From an uncultured Desulfovibrio sp. (GTDB taxonomy: Bacteria > Desulfobacterota > Desulfovibrionia > Desulfovibrionales > Desulfovibrionaceae): a DNA stretch of 64,000 nucleotides. The DNA lies in NCBI GenBank assembly GCA_900546145.1, contig URBN01000005.1, positions 39,278-103,277 of the forward strand, in the 5' to 3' direction. The translations under genes and the position numbers were made by a program. Every line of letters starts with the position of its first letter. The stretch's first letter is position 1. The notes below the pieces were generated by a model. It saw nothing but the letters and a program-made list of their open reading frames with translations, was not told where the DNA came from and did not search any database. Below are positions 32,763-39,759 of the stretch, in pieces.

Positions 32763-33515
32763 TTATTCTTTGCCGCCGGTGGCAGCAGCCTCGTCGACGA
32801 CCCAGATGAGATCACCCACTGAGGGATGAACCAGCTGAGCGGGCAGCTCAGGCTTGTCGAGCAGGTCAAGGGCGCGGCTCAGCACGGCGTGCTTGTCCTT
32901 GCCGGTTACCATGAACATGCAGCAGCGGGAGTTGTTGAAAACGGGGAGGGTCATGGTCAGGCGGTCAATTTTCTGCACGGGCACGTACTGGTCAATGACA
33001 AGCCTGTTCTGTACGGCCAGGGCCGGCGAGCGGGGGAAGAGAGAGGCGGTATGCCCATCCTCGCCCATGCCGAGCAGGATCATGTCGAAGCGCGGAACCT
33101 CGCTGCCCTTGAGATGAAATTCCTTGCGCAGCAGTTCTTCGTACTGAAGGGCGGCTTCCACAGGGTCCTGATCGCCGCGCATACGGAAAAACTTGGTGCA
33201 GGGGACGTAGTTCAGGAGCTCGCGGCGGGCAACGCCGTAATTGCTCAGGGGATGGTCGGGGCTGACACAACGCTCATCGGCCCAGAAAACGGAAATCTTA
33301 TCCCAGGGCAGAGCGTTGACCCAGTCCTTGCGGGAAAGAAGACGGAAAAGGGGGACAGGCGTTTTGCCGCCGGAGATGGCAATCTTGAACTCCCCGCGCT
33401 CCGAAATAGCCTCGTCGCAGGCTTCGGCGATGATGTGAGCCGCGCGTTCAGCCATGGCGTCGGGGTCTTTATGGATATGGAGGGAAAGGTGGATTGAGCG
33501 ACTAAGTTGCTGCAT
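32763..33515 (-). CDS. pgl: 6-phosphogluconolactonase
   Basis: A 250-residue DevB-type lactonase of the oxidative pentose-phosphate pathway, which hydrolyses 6-phosphogluconolactone. I-A-I-S-G-G-K-T-P near residue 45, W-A-D-E-R-C-V near residue 78, and L-L-G-M-G-E-D-G-H-T-A-S-L-F-P near residue 145 are the family motifs. AAGGAGG precedes the ATG. No glucose-6-phosphate dehydrogenase gene is adjacent. Confidence 0.92.
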   Translation of the reverse strand: MQQLSRSIHLSLHIHKDPDAMAERAAHIIAEACDEAISERGEFKIAISGGKTPVPLFRLLSRKDWVNALPWDKISVFWADERCVSPDHPLSNYGVARRELLNYVPCTKFFRMRGDQDPVEAALQYEELLRKEFHLKGSEVPRFDMILLGMGEDGHTASLFPRSPALAVQNRLVIDQYVPVQKIDRLTMTLPVFNNSRCCMFMVTGKDKHAVLSRALDLLDKPELPAQLVHPSVGDLIWVVDEAAATGGKE

Positions 33516-33680
33516 GAAAGCCTCCTTAGGCAGTATCTTCGTTCTTTAATTATGTCACCAAAAAGGCCCTGATGGAAGAGAGTCGGAGGGTTCCCGGGAT
33601 TATTTTTACGTGACATGGGGAACTCCCGCGCGGCTTCAGGCCTGTTCCGCGGATCCGAGTCCTGAAAAGTCCGGGTGACG

Positions 33681-34451
33681 CTATAGTCCGCTTCCCTCGC
33701 CGCAGCGGGCCAGGGCCTCCCCGGAGAATTTCCGGCGTTTTACCCTGAGGGGGCGCATCGTCATGGGAAGGCGCGGCCCGAGCTCCACGAGGAAGACACA
33801 GCAGAATCCGGTCGGCAGGGGGAGCGGCCGGTTAACAAGATCCCAGAATTTTTCCCTGGCTGTAAGAAGACCGGCGTCTGCGGCCCGCCATGTGGAGACA
33901 GGACCGGAGAGGGCACTGCGTGCTTTGAATGTTCCGAGCCCGCGCCAGGCAAGCCGGCGGAGAATGCTCCACGCGGGATAGAGCGGCAGGTCCGGAAATG
34001 AGGAAACGGACCGGCCGGCCAGAGAGGTTCTGTTCCAGAAAGTGATGGCGAAGCCGAGGGAAACAACCCTCAGGAGTTCGCGCAGGCTCTCGTCAATCTG
34101 CTGCGGTGAAAGGAGCTCGCCGAGATGCAGGATTCCCCAGTCAAAGCTTTCGCTGTCGAAAGGCAGAAGGTCGGAGTGCCCGGCTTCCACGGTGAAATGG
34201 CTACCGTTCACTTCGGCAAAACGCCGGCGCAGAAAATCGGAGGGCTCGCAGCCTGTGACGTCAAACCCGTCCGCGCGCAGTGACTGCTGCAGAAATCCGG
34301 CGCCACAGTTGATTTCGACGAGGGTGGTGCCGCGCCGGGGCCAGGCTGCCAGGGCCTGTTCAAGGAGGATTCTGCGCCCGTCGAGGGCAATGCGCATAGG
34401 GCCGGCGTCAGGCAGGGAGGCTTCACGTTCGTCCCGCTGTCTGTCAAGCAT
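33681..34451 (-). CDS. SAM-dependent methyltransferase of the glycan locus
   Basis: A 256-residue class I methyltransferase. Motif I is L-V-E-I-N-C-G-A-G-F near residue 45; L-L-P-F-D-S-E-S-F-D-W near residue 95 is the conserved post-I/motif IV block typical of the UbiE/Methyltransf_11 type. The C-terminal half is Arg-rich with hydrophobic segments, so membrane association is possible. It lies 12 bases downstream of the deacetylase gene and is clearly co-transcribed with it. The likely substrate is a sugar or lipid of the neighbouring glycan genes, but this is inference. Confidence 0.75.
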   Translation of the reverse strand: MLDRQRDEREASLPDAGPMRIALDGRRILLEQALAAWPRRGTTLVEINCGAGFLQQSLRADGFDVTGCEPSDFLRRRFAEVNGSHFTVEAGHSDLLPFDSESFDWGILHLGELLSPQQIDESLRELLRVVSLGFAITFWNRTSLAGRSVSSFPDLPLYPAWSILRRLAWRGLGTFKARSALSGPVSTWRAADAGLLTAREKFWDLVNRPLPLPTGFCCVFLVELGPRLPMTMRPLRVKRRKFSGEALARCGEGSGL

Positions 34452-34463
34452 GGCCGCCTCCCG

Positions 34464-35483
34464 CTACCAGTCCCCGTCAGCGGGGGTGAGTTCGGAGCGC
34501 TCAGGGCAGACAAGACCTGATCCCTGTCCGTGCTCTTCTTCCCAGGCTTCCCGGAACACTTCGCCGAGAGAGACGCCGCGCACGGGCATGCTTTCCCTGA
34601 GCCAGGAGAGAAAACTGCCGATACGGCCGAGCACGCGTGCCGCGGCCGCTTCATCGGGGACATGCGGCGAACCGCCGGGCATGAGTTCCGAGGAATGACA
34701 GAACATGCTCAGCACCGGACCGCCGCGCAGAGCGAGGAGACGCGCCGAAAGGCGCATGACCGCCCCCCCGTGCCAGAAGGGATTCGGAGACAGGGCCGCG
34801 AGAAAATGAAATCTGTCAAGGGCTGGTCTGCCCCGGAAGCGGCCGTACCAGAGTCTGGCAAGGAAGGGATGCAGGGGGATCTGCGTGAGTGGGACTTCAA
34901 GGAACGGCACATTCCTGCCCAGGGGCCAGTAGGGCACGGCGGGAGCAAGGAAGTGATCGGCCCCGCCCTGATGGGCCCGGAGGGGGCAGACCGAGCTGTC
35001 CGCGTGAATGCCGTGGGCGAGGAGAAGGGGGAAGAGCACGCGCTTGAGATCCCAGCGGCCCATGCGGAAGCTTACCGGATCCTCTCCCAGAAAACTGCGG
35101 GCCTTCGCCAGAAGGCTTTCCAGTTTTGCCTCGAGGAGGGCGCGGGGCATCCTGTCCGTACGCTCGGGCGTCCCCGCGGTTTCCTGGCTGTTATCCCCGA
35201 AAGGCGGAGTGCTCCAGTGGTGCAGGTGCGCTCCGATTTCAGCGCCGTAGCGTCCTCGCATGGTTTCGAGCACCCTGAGGGCAGGGGCGCTCGAAAGCAC
35301 TGTGTACGAGCAGAAAAGCGTCAGCGGAAAACCGAGAGCGTCCGTGATGGGTGCCAGCCGGAGCAGCCGCTCTATGTTCCGGACTCCGCAGTCATGGCGG
35401 GCGTAATGTCCGGAAAAAAGACCTTCTTCTTCCGTATCAAGGGAAAAGACGACTCTGAGGGGGGTGTTCTTCTCTGTTTTCAT
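34464..35483 (-). CDS. NodB-like polysaccharide deacetylase
   Basis: A 339-residue protein with carbohydrate-esterase 4 features: F-S-L-D-T-E-E-E-G near residue 13 with the metal Asp, and G-A-E-I-G-A-H-L-H-H-W near residue 80 with metal histidines. No signal peptide is seen, so it probably acts in the cytoplasm on lipid-linked or nucleotide sugars, like the deacetylases in polysaccharide clusters. ATG 35483 fits; an ATG at 35588 would add 35 residues. It diverges from the GT4 gene and is followed by a methyltransferase. Confidence 0.78.
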   Translation of the reverse strand: MKTEKNTPLRVVFSLDTEEEGLFSGHYARHDCGVRNIERLLRLAPITDALGFPLTLFCSYTVLSSAPALRVLETMRGRYGAEIGAHLHHWSTPPFGDNSQETAGTPERTDRMPRALLEAKLESLLAKARSFLGEDPVSFRMGRWDLKRVLFPLLLAHGIHADSSVCPLRAHQGGADHFLAPAVPYWPLGRNVPFLEVPLTQIPLHPFLARLWYGRFRGRPALDRFHFLAALSPNPFWHGGAVMRLSARLLALRGGPVLSMFCHSSELMPGGSPHVPDEAAAARVLGRIGSFLSWLRESMPVRGVSLGEVFREAWEEEHGQGSGLVCPERSELTPADGDW

Positions 35484-35553
35484 GCCTTTTATTTTACTCC
35501 AGAGGAGGGCGTTTGGGCAATGCCGGGCGGAAGGCGGTACGGGGGTACAATCC

Positions 35554-35582
35554 TTGCCTTTTCGGTCTTTTTTGCCTATAGG
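35554..35582 (+). promoter_or_regulatory. Promoter of the glycan operon
   Basis: TTGCCT (35554-35559), 17 bp, then TATAGG (35577-35582). The predicted transcript has a leader of about 120 nt before the GT4 gene. Confidence 0.5.
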
Positions 35583-35634
35583 AAACAAGTAACTGTGTAA
35601 TTTTACAAGAAAAATATTCCTTCCCCGTCATGCT

Positions 35635-35691
35635 CCCGCCTGCCGTGCCGAAGCGGCCGGGGAAACGCCCGGCGTTTTTTCCGGCAGCGGG
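35635..35691 (+). promoter_or_regulatory. Terminator-like leader hairpin (candidate attenuator)
   Basis: GCCGGG (35656-35661) pairs with CCCGGC (35668-35673), followed by GTTTTTT (35674-35680), which is a terminator placed between the promoter and the first gene. CCCGCCTGCCG (35635-35645) can pair with CGGCAGCGGG (35682-35691) around it. The arrangement suggests controlled read-through into the glycan genes. No leader peptide is evident. Confidence 0.5.
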
Positions 35692-35711
35692 AAACGGGGT
35701 GCACCTGAGCT

Positions 35712-36815
35712 ATGTCCAGAATACACGTTCTTTTTCTTATGGAAGATCTTTGCTTCGGTGGCACGCAGCGGCAGACCCTGCAGCTGGCCCAGCGCCTCGA
35801 CAGGTCCGTGTTCGACGTGTCCATGCTGACGCTGACCGGCAGGACGGATCTCGATAACGAGGCTGAGAAGAGCGCCATCCGGCTCCTGCATATGGGGTCC
35901 TCCCGCAGGGTGGATCCGCTGTTCTTCCTCAGACTGCCCTTCTGGCTGCGCCGCCTGAAGCCCGATGTCATCGTTCCCTGCACGGCGCTCCCCAATATAT
36001 GGGGGCGTATCTGGGGAACACTCTTTGGCCGGATCTCCGGCCGCCCGGCCGTGGTGGGCACTGTGCGCGGCGGTGGGGCCCCGAAACGCCAGTACGAACG
36101 CTGGCTCTGGAGGTTCACGGATCACATCGTGTGCAATTCCGAGGCCCTGAGAGACATCATGCTGGGATTCGGCGTGCCCGGTAACCGTCTGACGTATATC
36201 CCGAACGGTGTGAATACCGATTTCTTCAAACCGTCCGATCCCCCTCCATCCAGGCGCGCGCCGCGCATTTCCTGCCTCGCCCGCCTCTGCGGCGACAAGG
36301 ATCAGGCGACGCTCATCAGCGCCTTCGAGATCCTGAGGCGGGATCATCCTGACGCCATCCTCCGCCTTGTGGGCGACGGTCCCATGGAGGCAGAAGTGAG
36401 GAGCCGCGTGGAGCGTTCCCCTGCCAGGGAGGGCATAGAGATGTTTCCCGGGACGACGGACGTGCGCGGGCATTATTCTGCGACCAGGGTCTTCGCCCTG
36501 TCCTCGATCCGGGAGGGGCAGCCCAACGTTCTTATAGAGGCCATGGCCTGCGGACTGCCTGTATGCGCCACGAATGTGGGAGGCATTCCGCGCCTTGTCA
36601 ACGACGGGGTTAACGGGTATCTCTGTAACCCCCGCGACCCGGCGGCCATGGCGGGGATTCTGGCGCGTTTCCTGGATGAACCGGAGACGGCTGACGCTAT
36701 GGGCGCCGTCAACCGTGAGAGGGCCGTGGAAAAGTATTCCTTCGGTCCCATGGTCAGGTCGCATGAAGGCATCTTCGAGCAGCTCGCCGCGGGACGGCGG
36801 CCTGCCTCATCCTGA
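35712..36815 (+). CDS. GT4-family glycosyltransferase
   Basis: A 367-residue GT-B glycosyltransferase. The N-terminal domain starts V-L-F-L-M-E-D-L-C-F-G-G-T-Q, a common acceptor-site pattern with the G-G loop. I-P-N-G-V-N-T-D-F-F near residue 163 and E-G-Q-P-N-V-L-I-E-A-M-A-C-G-L-P near residue 264 (E-x7-E) bind the nucleotide sugar. It resembles WbnK/PelF-like enzymes that add hexoses to lipid-linked glycans, but donor and acceptor cannot be told. First gene of the plus-strand glycan operon. Confidence 0.88.
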   Translation: MSRIHVLFLMEDLCFGGTQRQTLQLAQRLDRSVFDVSMLTLTGRTDLDNEAEKSAIRLLHMGSSRRVDPLFFLRLPFWLRRLKPDVIVPCTALPNIWGRIWGTLFGRISGRPAVVGTVRGGGAPKRQYERWLWRFTDHIVCNSEALRDIMLGFGVPGNRLTYIPNGVNTDFFKPSDPPPSRRAPRISCLARLCGDKDQATLISAFEILRRDHPDAILRLVGDGPMEAEVRSRVERSPAREGIEMFPGTTDVRGHYSATRVFALSSIREGQPNVLIEAMACGLPVCATNVGGIPRLVNDGVNGYLCNPRDPAAMAGILARFLDEPETADAMGAVNRERAVEKYSFGPMVRSHEGIFEQLAAGRRPASS

Positions 36816-36836
36816 CGCAGGAAAGGAATGTGCATC

Positions 36837-37250
36837 GTGCGCAGTTTTGTCTCCGGTTTTGCCGTTTTTCTGTTTCTGATTATTTCTGTGCCCTGCAGGG
36901 CTTCCGGAACGGGGGCCGCCCCTGATGAGTACACGGAACTCTGGTACGGCAGTGTGCTGACAGCCAGTTTCCGTGTTGCCGTCTGCGTGAAGCCTGACGG
37001 TGCTCTCAGGGGAGTCGTTTATCTGAAGCCCCTGACTGGAGATGTGGACGTCTACCACATTTACGGCCACCTCGAGAACAACAGTTTCAGGGCAACCCAT
37101 TCGTCTGGCCATCTGTTTACCGGGCGCCTCACCGGCCCCGACACGATGGAGGCCAAAATCCGGCTCAGCAGTGGAAAGAAACTGAGCCTGGAAGGCCGGC
37201 GGAAGCATGGCGTGAAGGTGACTTCCGATTGCGCTCCGCTGGACAATTAG
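36837..37250 (+). CDS. Secreted protein of unknown function in the glycan locus
   Basis: About 137 residues with a signal peptide ending near P-C-R-A-S (residues 19-24). The mature part is mostly beta: L-W-Y-G-S-V-L-T-A, V-A-V-C-V-K-P-D-G-A-L-R-G-V-V-Y and G-H-L-E-N-N-S-F-R-A. It has two or three Cys. I do not recognise the family. GTG 36837 lies at ideal spacing from AAGGA; the ATG at 36828 abuts the ribosome site and is less likely. It is tightly packed between two glycosyltransferase genes. Confidence 0.7.
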   Translation: MRSFVSGFAVFLFLIISVPCRASGTGAAPDEYTELWYGSVLTASFRVAVCVKPDGALRGVVYLKPLTGDVDVYHIYGHLENNSFRATHSSGHLFTGRLTGPDTMEAKIRLSSGKKLSLEGRRKHGVKVTSDCAPLDN

Positions 37251-37260
37251 GGGGAAAATC

Positions 37261-38430
37261 ATGTGGTTTTTATTTCTGATAGCCGCTATTGCCGGACCGG
37301 CAGTTGTTTTTTATTTCGCCCGCAGGGGCGAGGATCTGCGCAGGGAACAGGCTCAGCCCGTCAGCGGGCTTGCCGATGGAGAATGGCCTTCCGTGGGCCT
37401 CATCATCCCCGCCGCGGGGACGCACCCCGATATGGAAAATTCTATCCGCTCCCTGCTTTCCCAGAGCTATTCCGGCATTGTTGAGCCGGTCATTGTCACA
37501 GCCACGGACGAAGAACCGGCTGCCGATCTCGCCAGGCGTCTGCAGAAAGATTTCCCCGCGCTCCGGCACGTGATCGCCGGCAGGGCAGAGGAATGCGGTC
37601 AGAAGAATCACAATTCCCTGGCCGGCGTGAAAGCCCTCGGAAAGGATGTGGAAATCTACGCCTTCTGTGACAGCACGCATGAGGCCTCTCCGGACTTCCT
37701 GCGCCGCCTTGTGTCCCCCATCGCCCTCGGCAGAGCGGAATTCACCACCGGATATCATGAGGTGGTACCTCAGGATGACAGACCCTTTACCCTGGTCTAC
37801 ACCATGTGTGTGCTCTTCATGCGGCTCATGCAGGCCCTGGCCAGCCTTACGGAACCGTGGGGCGGCGCCATGGCCGTGCGCAGGCGTACTTTCGACGAGG
37901 CTGGCATTGCCGGCTTCTGGAGCACAAACGTCGTGGACGACTGCTCGCTGACCACATTCCTGAAGGAAAAGGGCGTACGTGTAAAACTGTGTCCCGGCGC
38001 TCTGCTCCGTACCAGGGCTGCCGACCATAAATACAGCGTCTGGCGCGCCTGGATAGACCGGCAGATTCTCTTTCTCAAGTTCTGTGTGCCCGCGCAGTGG
38101 GTGCTGCTGGGGATTTTTTCCTTCATTGTCTTTCTCGCGCCCTTTATGAACGCCATTGCCCTGCTCGGCCTCATCGTGGCGCACCCGAGCGGCCTCTTGC
38201 TGGCGCTTACAGTCCTCTATCTCGGGCTTGCCGCCGTCGCTTCGGCCAGACTGCGTCCCCTGGTGTCCAGGCACATCCCCATGGTACGCTGGTACGGCTG
38301 TTTCCTTCTGCTCTGCGTCCTGTTCTTCGTGTCGTTCCTGTCTACTGTCCGGAAGTCCGGAATTCTCTGGCACGGTATCTGGTATGAAGTCCGCAGGGGC
38401 GGGCGCGTCGAATCCATAACACGCAGATAG
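37261..38430 (+). CDS. Membrane GT2-family glycosyltransferase
   Basis: A 389-residue processive-type GT2 resembling ceramide glucosyltransferases and HpnI. One N-terminal helix (residues 2-18) precedes a GT-A domain with V-G-L-I-I-P-A-A-G, F-C-D-S-T-H-E-A in place of the D-x-D, G-G-A-M-A-V-R-R-R, and the catalytic D-D in V-V-D-D-C-S-L. The Q-x-x-R-W motif is altered (D-R-Q-I-L-F). Three or four membrane helices follow (about residues 280-370). It probably glycosylates a membrane lipid. Confidence 0.83.
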   Translation: MWFLFLIAAIAGPAVVFYFARRGEDLRREQAQPVSGLADGEWPSVGLIIPAAGTHPDMENSIRSLLSQSYSGIVEPVIVTATDEEPAADLARRLQKDFPALRHVIAGRAEECGQKNHNSLAGVKALGKDVEIYAFCDSTHEASPDFLRRLVSPIALGRAEFTTGYHEVVPQDDRPFTLVYTMCVLFMRLMQALASLTEPWGGAMAVRRRTFDEAGIAGFWSTNVVDDCSLTTFLKEKGVRVKLCPGALLRTRAADHKYSVWRAWIDRQILFLKFCVPAQWVLLGIFSFIVFLAPFMNAIALLGLIVAHPSGLLLALTVLYLGLAAVASARLRPLVSRHIPMVRWYGCFLLLCVLFFVSFLSTVRKSGILWHGIWYEVRRGGRVESITRR

Positions 38431-38439
38431 ACGGTTTTT

Positions 38440-38509
38440 TTGACAGTGCAGCATCGCGGATAGTACAGATTATTATTCCGGTTTCCGGGATGTTCCCGTT
38501 CCCGGAAAC
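38440..38509 (+). promoter_or_regulatory. Internal promoter and hairpin before the ABC genes
   Basis: TTGACA (38440-38445), 18 bp, TACAGA (38464-38469). Just downstream GTTTCCGGGA (38481-38490) and TCCCGGAAAC (38500-38509) form a perfect 10-bp stem, either a 5' stability hairpin or an operator. It can express the ABC genes apart from the first three. Confidence 0.5.
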
Positions 38510-38556
38510 TGACGCGGCGCTTCTATCCATGAACAGAGAGGGGGATTCTCTCCAAT

Positions 38557-39750
38557 ATGATTGCCTATTCCGATCTCCTGCGCGTCTCCCTGCGCCAGGT
38601 CACACGCCAGAAAAGTTATGGCGTTGTCTTTTCCATCGCCCTTGGCATTACGGCCTTCATTGCCCTGGCAGTGCTGGGACAGCAGATCCGCTACAAGGTC
38701 GGCCAGGACATGGTTCTCATGGGCGGCGTCAACGTCATGCGCGTTTTCATGGAGGATTCCCAGTACCCTGGACAGCCGAAAAGAGTGTTCCAGCAGCAGA
38801 GTATTGACGCTATCCGCCAGCTCAAGGGCGTCACGTCCGTGAGCGTCAGCAGCCGCAACGCCCAGTGGTTCAACCTGCATGCGGCGGACAGCGAGCGTAC
38901 CGTGGGCACGCTTTTCTACGGCGTCGATGATCTGTTCGTTCCTACATTTTCCGTGGAAATGGTGGCAGGAAAACCGCTCTCCAGGGAAGACATCGACAAT
39001 CACCGCCGTGTGGTCATGATTGGCCGCGAGGCGGCCAATAAGATTTTCGGTTCGCCTGAAAAGGCCATGGGCCAGCTGCTCTTCCTCGGCGTGGATGTTT
39101 TCGAGATCAAGGGCGTGATCACGGGCGTCATGCTGGGTGACTGGTCTGAAGCAGGCTTCATTCCCGTCACCACGCTCATCGACCGCAACTGGGGCGACGG
39201 AGGGATTACCCGGCTCTTCGTGCGCGCCACGGGCTGGGAAGACGTTGCCCATCTGACCGAGGTCATTCCCGAGGTCGTGCGCGCCAACCAGTCGGCTCCC
39301 TACATGCGCGTCCGGACGCAGCAGGATCAGCTGTCGCGCCTTCAGGTCACGTTCATGTGGGTGCAGGTTCTTCTCTGGCTCGGTATCGCCGCGTCCCTCA
39401 TGCTGGGTGGTTTCGGAATCTGGTACGGCACTTTCGCGGCCGTGCGTGCTCGAACCCGTGAAGTCGGCCTGAAAAAGGCCATGGGCGGTTCTGACGGTGA
39501 TATTTTGGCCCAGTTCCTCTGCGAGGCTCTGTGCAAGTCCGTGGCCGGCGGCCTTATCGGCATCGTGCTCGGCGTCACCAGCGTTCTGGTCGGCGTGCAT
39601 ATGCTTGGCACGCCGTTGCCCGTCCTGCAGCTCGTGCTGAGCTGCATCGGCTCCATTCTTTTCTCCGCGCTCATCGGCATCGCAGGCGGTATCTTCCCCG
39701 CTGTGCAGGCCAGCCGCATGGACGTCGTCACGGCTCTGCGCTTCGAATAG
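38557..39750 (+). CDS. MacB/FtsX-type ABC transporter permease
   Basis: A 397-residue type VII ABC permease. One helix (about residues 22-44), then a MacB-like periplasmic domain of about 210 residues, then three helices (265-290, 320-345, 355-385). The last region has the FtsX/MacB signature R-T-R-E-V-G-L-K-K-A-M-G-G, and the end reads P-A-V-Q-A-S-R-M-D-V-V-T-A-L-R. Such permeases transmit mechanical force to periplasmic partners (MacB, LolCE, FtsX). Its ATPase is the next gene, 9 bases downstream. Confidence 0.9.
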   Translation: MIAYSDLLRVSLRQVTRQKSYGVVFSIALGITAFIALAVLGQQIRYKVGQDMVLMGGVNVMRVFMEDSQYPGQPKRVFQQQSIDAIRQLKGVTSVSVSSRNAQWFNLHAADSERTVGTLFYGVDDLFVPTFSVEMVAGKPLSREDIDNHRRVVMIGREAANKIFGSPEKAMGQLLFLGVDVFEIKGVITGVMLGDWSEAGFIPVTTLIDRNWGDGGITRLFVRATGWEDVAHLTEVIPEVVRANQSAPYMRVRTQQDQLSRLQVTFMWVQVLLWLGIAASLMLGGFGIWYGTFAAVRARTREVGLKKAMGGSDGDILAQFLCEALCKSVAGGLIGIVLGVTSVLVGVHMLGTPLPVLQLVLSCIGSILFSALIGIAGGIFPAVQASRMDVVTALRFE

Positions 39751-39759
39751 GGGGAGCAC

